A stretch of DNA of 64,000 bases from Torymus aiolomorphi (Eukaryota > Arthropoda > Insecta > Hymenoptera > Torymidae): positions 80,142,029 to 80,206,028 of the forward strand of contig CM070873.1 in the NCBI GenBank assembly GCA_036365515.1, in the 5' to 3' direction. The stretch's first letter is position 1; every line of letters begins with the position of its first letter. Of the stretch, positions 60,572 to 64,000 are shown one piece after another. Below the pieces are notes generated by a model. That model worked only from the letters and a program-made list of their open reading frames with translations, was not told where the DNA came from and ran no database searches. Position numbers and translations under genes: made by a program.

Positions 60572-61437
60572 GTGAGTATCGCTAGCGAAACAACGCGTGC
60601 GGAGTTATCATCGCATTTCTTTTTGCCCTTTTCGTAATCGTCATTCCCGTCGCGGCATCGATTGGCTATTGCGAAAATATCCTCGCATGCATATAGGTAT
60701 GCGTAGCGGGGCAAAAGAGGTGTGCTTGCTATTGCGCGTGTAGGGGCGCGAGAATCGGCGCGGGGGACGCCGCGGCGGTGGCCTTTTTGGCGGGCACGTG
60801 GTTATGCGCCGCACATCCGTTGGGTTAGAAACCGCATCCACGCTCCTTTCCGCTTTTTGTACCCCGGCAACAGAGGCGACGACGAGGACAGCTCTTGATT
60901 CGCTGTACTCTCGACAGTTGCTGGGTAGTTTACTTGAGAAACATTGAATAGACATCAACACATTGTCGACACGAATGAATAATATTGTAAAGTATATTTT
61001 GCGTTCATTTTTTTTTTCGTTTTCTTTTTTCTACCTGTATTAATGGATGATGCGGTGTGAGACTGAAGTGAGAGTAGAAGGAATTTCTTTGTTTTAGAGC
61101 GGATTGCATTGATTATATGTGTATTCAACTATTTTGTTCCACATGTTTGAATTTCGGACTGAATAAATAAAGCATTTACTTAAATATGTTTGAATATAAA
61201 AGATGACTATACTAAAAAGATGATAAAATGCTTTTTGAACTAAACGGCACTAACTACATTATTGTCTGCTTTTTTTAGTTGGAGTACTTATTTCATGATT
61301 GTCTATGTAAAATATGTCAATTACACCATTAACTTTCTTACAATAATCTGCTTCAAGCTTCATTTCTTGGACAATTATATTAAACTAAGAAATATGAAGA
61401 CTTCTCTTTTCTAAATCATTTAATTTATTTGTTTTAG
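60572..61437 (+). other. PRMT1 intron from alternative exon 1b to the catalytic exon
   Basis: 866 bp. The first 350 bp are GC-rich, the rest AT-rich, ending in a TTTATTTGTTTTAG acceptor. No repeat recognised. Confidence 0.6.
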
Positions 61438-62250
<813 letters not shown>

Positions 62251-62492
62251 ACAATACTATTGCTGTCATTTATCTCATCATTTTATCATTAAATATACTT
62301 CAATTAATTTCTAAAAAAGTTGTGAATTTTCATTTTATATAATTATTTTAAAATCTTTGTATGGCCTTTTTTCAAGTAAAATGAATTATTAAATCTTTAT
62401 GAGTAGAAGTTTAAATGTTGGATAATCTACTTTTGTACAAAAATACTGCAAACTTACATTTTATGTTTTATAAAAGTCAATATAATATTTAA

Positions 62493-62930
<438 letters not shown>

Positions 62931-64000
62931 TATAGATCTGTTGACAATATCGATGAATTTCGCGTCATATAGTCACTTTTCAAAGAGGAAAAAAAACAAT
63001 GAATGAAAAACTGACCGCGGGATATTCTAAACTGTACGTAATTGCCGATAGATGCCGTAATCGATGAGAAGAAAAGAGCAGAAGCCGATCGATCGAATAA
63101 TGGAAAAAATGAAAGAGCTGAGTGCTAATAATGACTTTATTCGTCCGTTCGTGTCTGTCAGCAATTGCTGCGGGACGCAAATGCCGCAATTTATATATCA
63201 TTTTTTTACGTCGATAGAGAGCTTTAACTCTCTTCCTTCGGTGCAAGTCTTTCGAAATACTTCCAATGCGATCACAATAGATATACACTAATATTTTCCC
63301 AGTATTCTTTTGTGAACACGATCAAATGCGAAATGCGTCGTTTTATTATAGCTTTATAAGAAAATTGTAATTAGTATTTCAACTAGCGTTTTCAAAACCT
63401 GACCTCACTAAAGATTATTGTATAACAATTGATCATTTTTTTATCTGAAATTTCGCGTACATAAAGTGACAATGGTTTTAGATAAAAATTATTTTGTTAC
63501 AATTATTTTAATCTTCAAATATACGTTAGTTGATCACATTTTAAAAATCCTTTAATCGACTTTTCTTTTATCTTTATTTTTTAGCTTGATTAAGTAAAAA
63601 ATATAAAAAAGAAAAGAGACATTACTAATTCAAATTTAGTTTACAGTATTTTATATGAAATTAAAAAAAAATGGATTTGGGTCGTATTTAGAAACTGACG
63701 AGGATTTTTTGTTTTTTGTAACCAATTGGCAAATTTTAGATTTAGGCAACGCGATTAAAATTTAAAGAATCAGAAGTCCTCCTATTACTACTAAATAAAA
63801 TTAATCTACGCGGTGCTTATAAAAGTTTGTAAGTGGCAAAATTTCACCATTTATGTTATGTAGGGACCTTGTTAATACATGAATTTACGTACGTAAAACG
63901 ATAACATTGTGTTGTGTGACTATTCCATGCGTATACTGCATTACCGTGTAATAGTAATAAAATTGCTATCTTTGCTATAAACATATGTTTCTTTTTATTG
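62931..64000 (+). other. PRMT1: PRMT1 3' UTR and downstream DNA
   Basis: About 1.07 kb of AT-rich sequence follows the PRMT1 stop. Candidate polyadenylation signals AATAAA occur at 63794-63799 and 63956-63961. I cannot tell which is used. No other gene or repeat is visible before the window ends. Confidence 0.5.

Overview
This is a eukaryotic window, almost certainly from a holometabolous insect and probably a hymenopteran. The evidence is GT-AG split genes for three conserved animal regulators (one of them, Hairless, is arthropod-specific), an AT-rich background, very many dinucleotide microsatellites and dozens of small fold-back transposons. The hymenopteran placement is inference from overall character, not from a marker. 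No bacterial features, CRISPR arrays or convincing tRNA/rRNA genes were seen.

Layout. (1) About 1-27.5 kb, minus strand: the first three coding exons of an MTA1-like gene (NuRD complex subunit with a BAH domain), at 27.4-27.5, 14.4 and 12.7 kb. They are separated by a 12.9-kb and a 1.6-kb intron, and the rest of the gene lies beyond the left edge. (2) 27.5-29.8 kb: CpG- and simple-repeat-rich DNA, probably its 5' UTR and promoter. (3) 29.9-36.9 kb: intergenic DNA with three fold-back MITEs, a possible 35-residue plus-strand gene at 33.7 kb, and presumably the 3' UTR of Hairless. (4) 36.9-41.8 kb, minus strand: a complete four-exon Hairless gene (527 aa) with Su(H)-, Groucho- and CtBP-binding motifs. 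Its 5' UTR and promoter region probably runs to about 45.4 kb. (5) 46.3-60.5 kb: a dense, nested transposon accumulation holding an intact mariner, a two-copy 1.1-kb long-TIR element, over a dozen palindromic MITEs, and the most notable object, a retrozyme-like LTR element. (6) 58.6-63 kb, plus strand: PRMT1, with two possible first exons; transposon insertions sit upstream of it and in intron 1.

The standout is at 47181-48308. Two direct repeats (284 and 304 bp, TG...CA ends) flank 540 bp of noncoding DNA. An exact 18-nt primer-binding site for tRNA-Trp follows the left repeat, a purine tract precedes the right one, and 4-bp target duplications (one mismatch) flank the whole. Each repeat contains a complete type III hammerhead ribozyme: all core nucleotides, perfect stems I, II and III, and two loops with 9 nt of perfect complementarity. 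The two cleavage sites are 824 nt apart, so a transcript would release an 824-nt monomer that could be circularised. This is the architecture of plant retrozymes, here in an animal genome. It sits inside a palindromic element that itself carries a hammerhead-like core and has 15-bp target duplications.

The three host genes are all chromatin or transcription regulators: Hairless recruits Groucho and CtBP to Su(H), MTA1-like works with histone deacetylases in NuRD, and PRMT1 methylates histone H4R3. I see no sign that they form a functional cluster beyond proximity.
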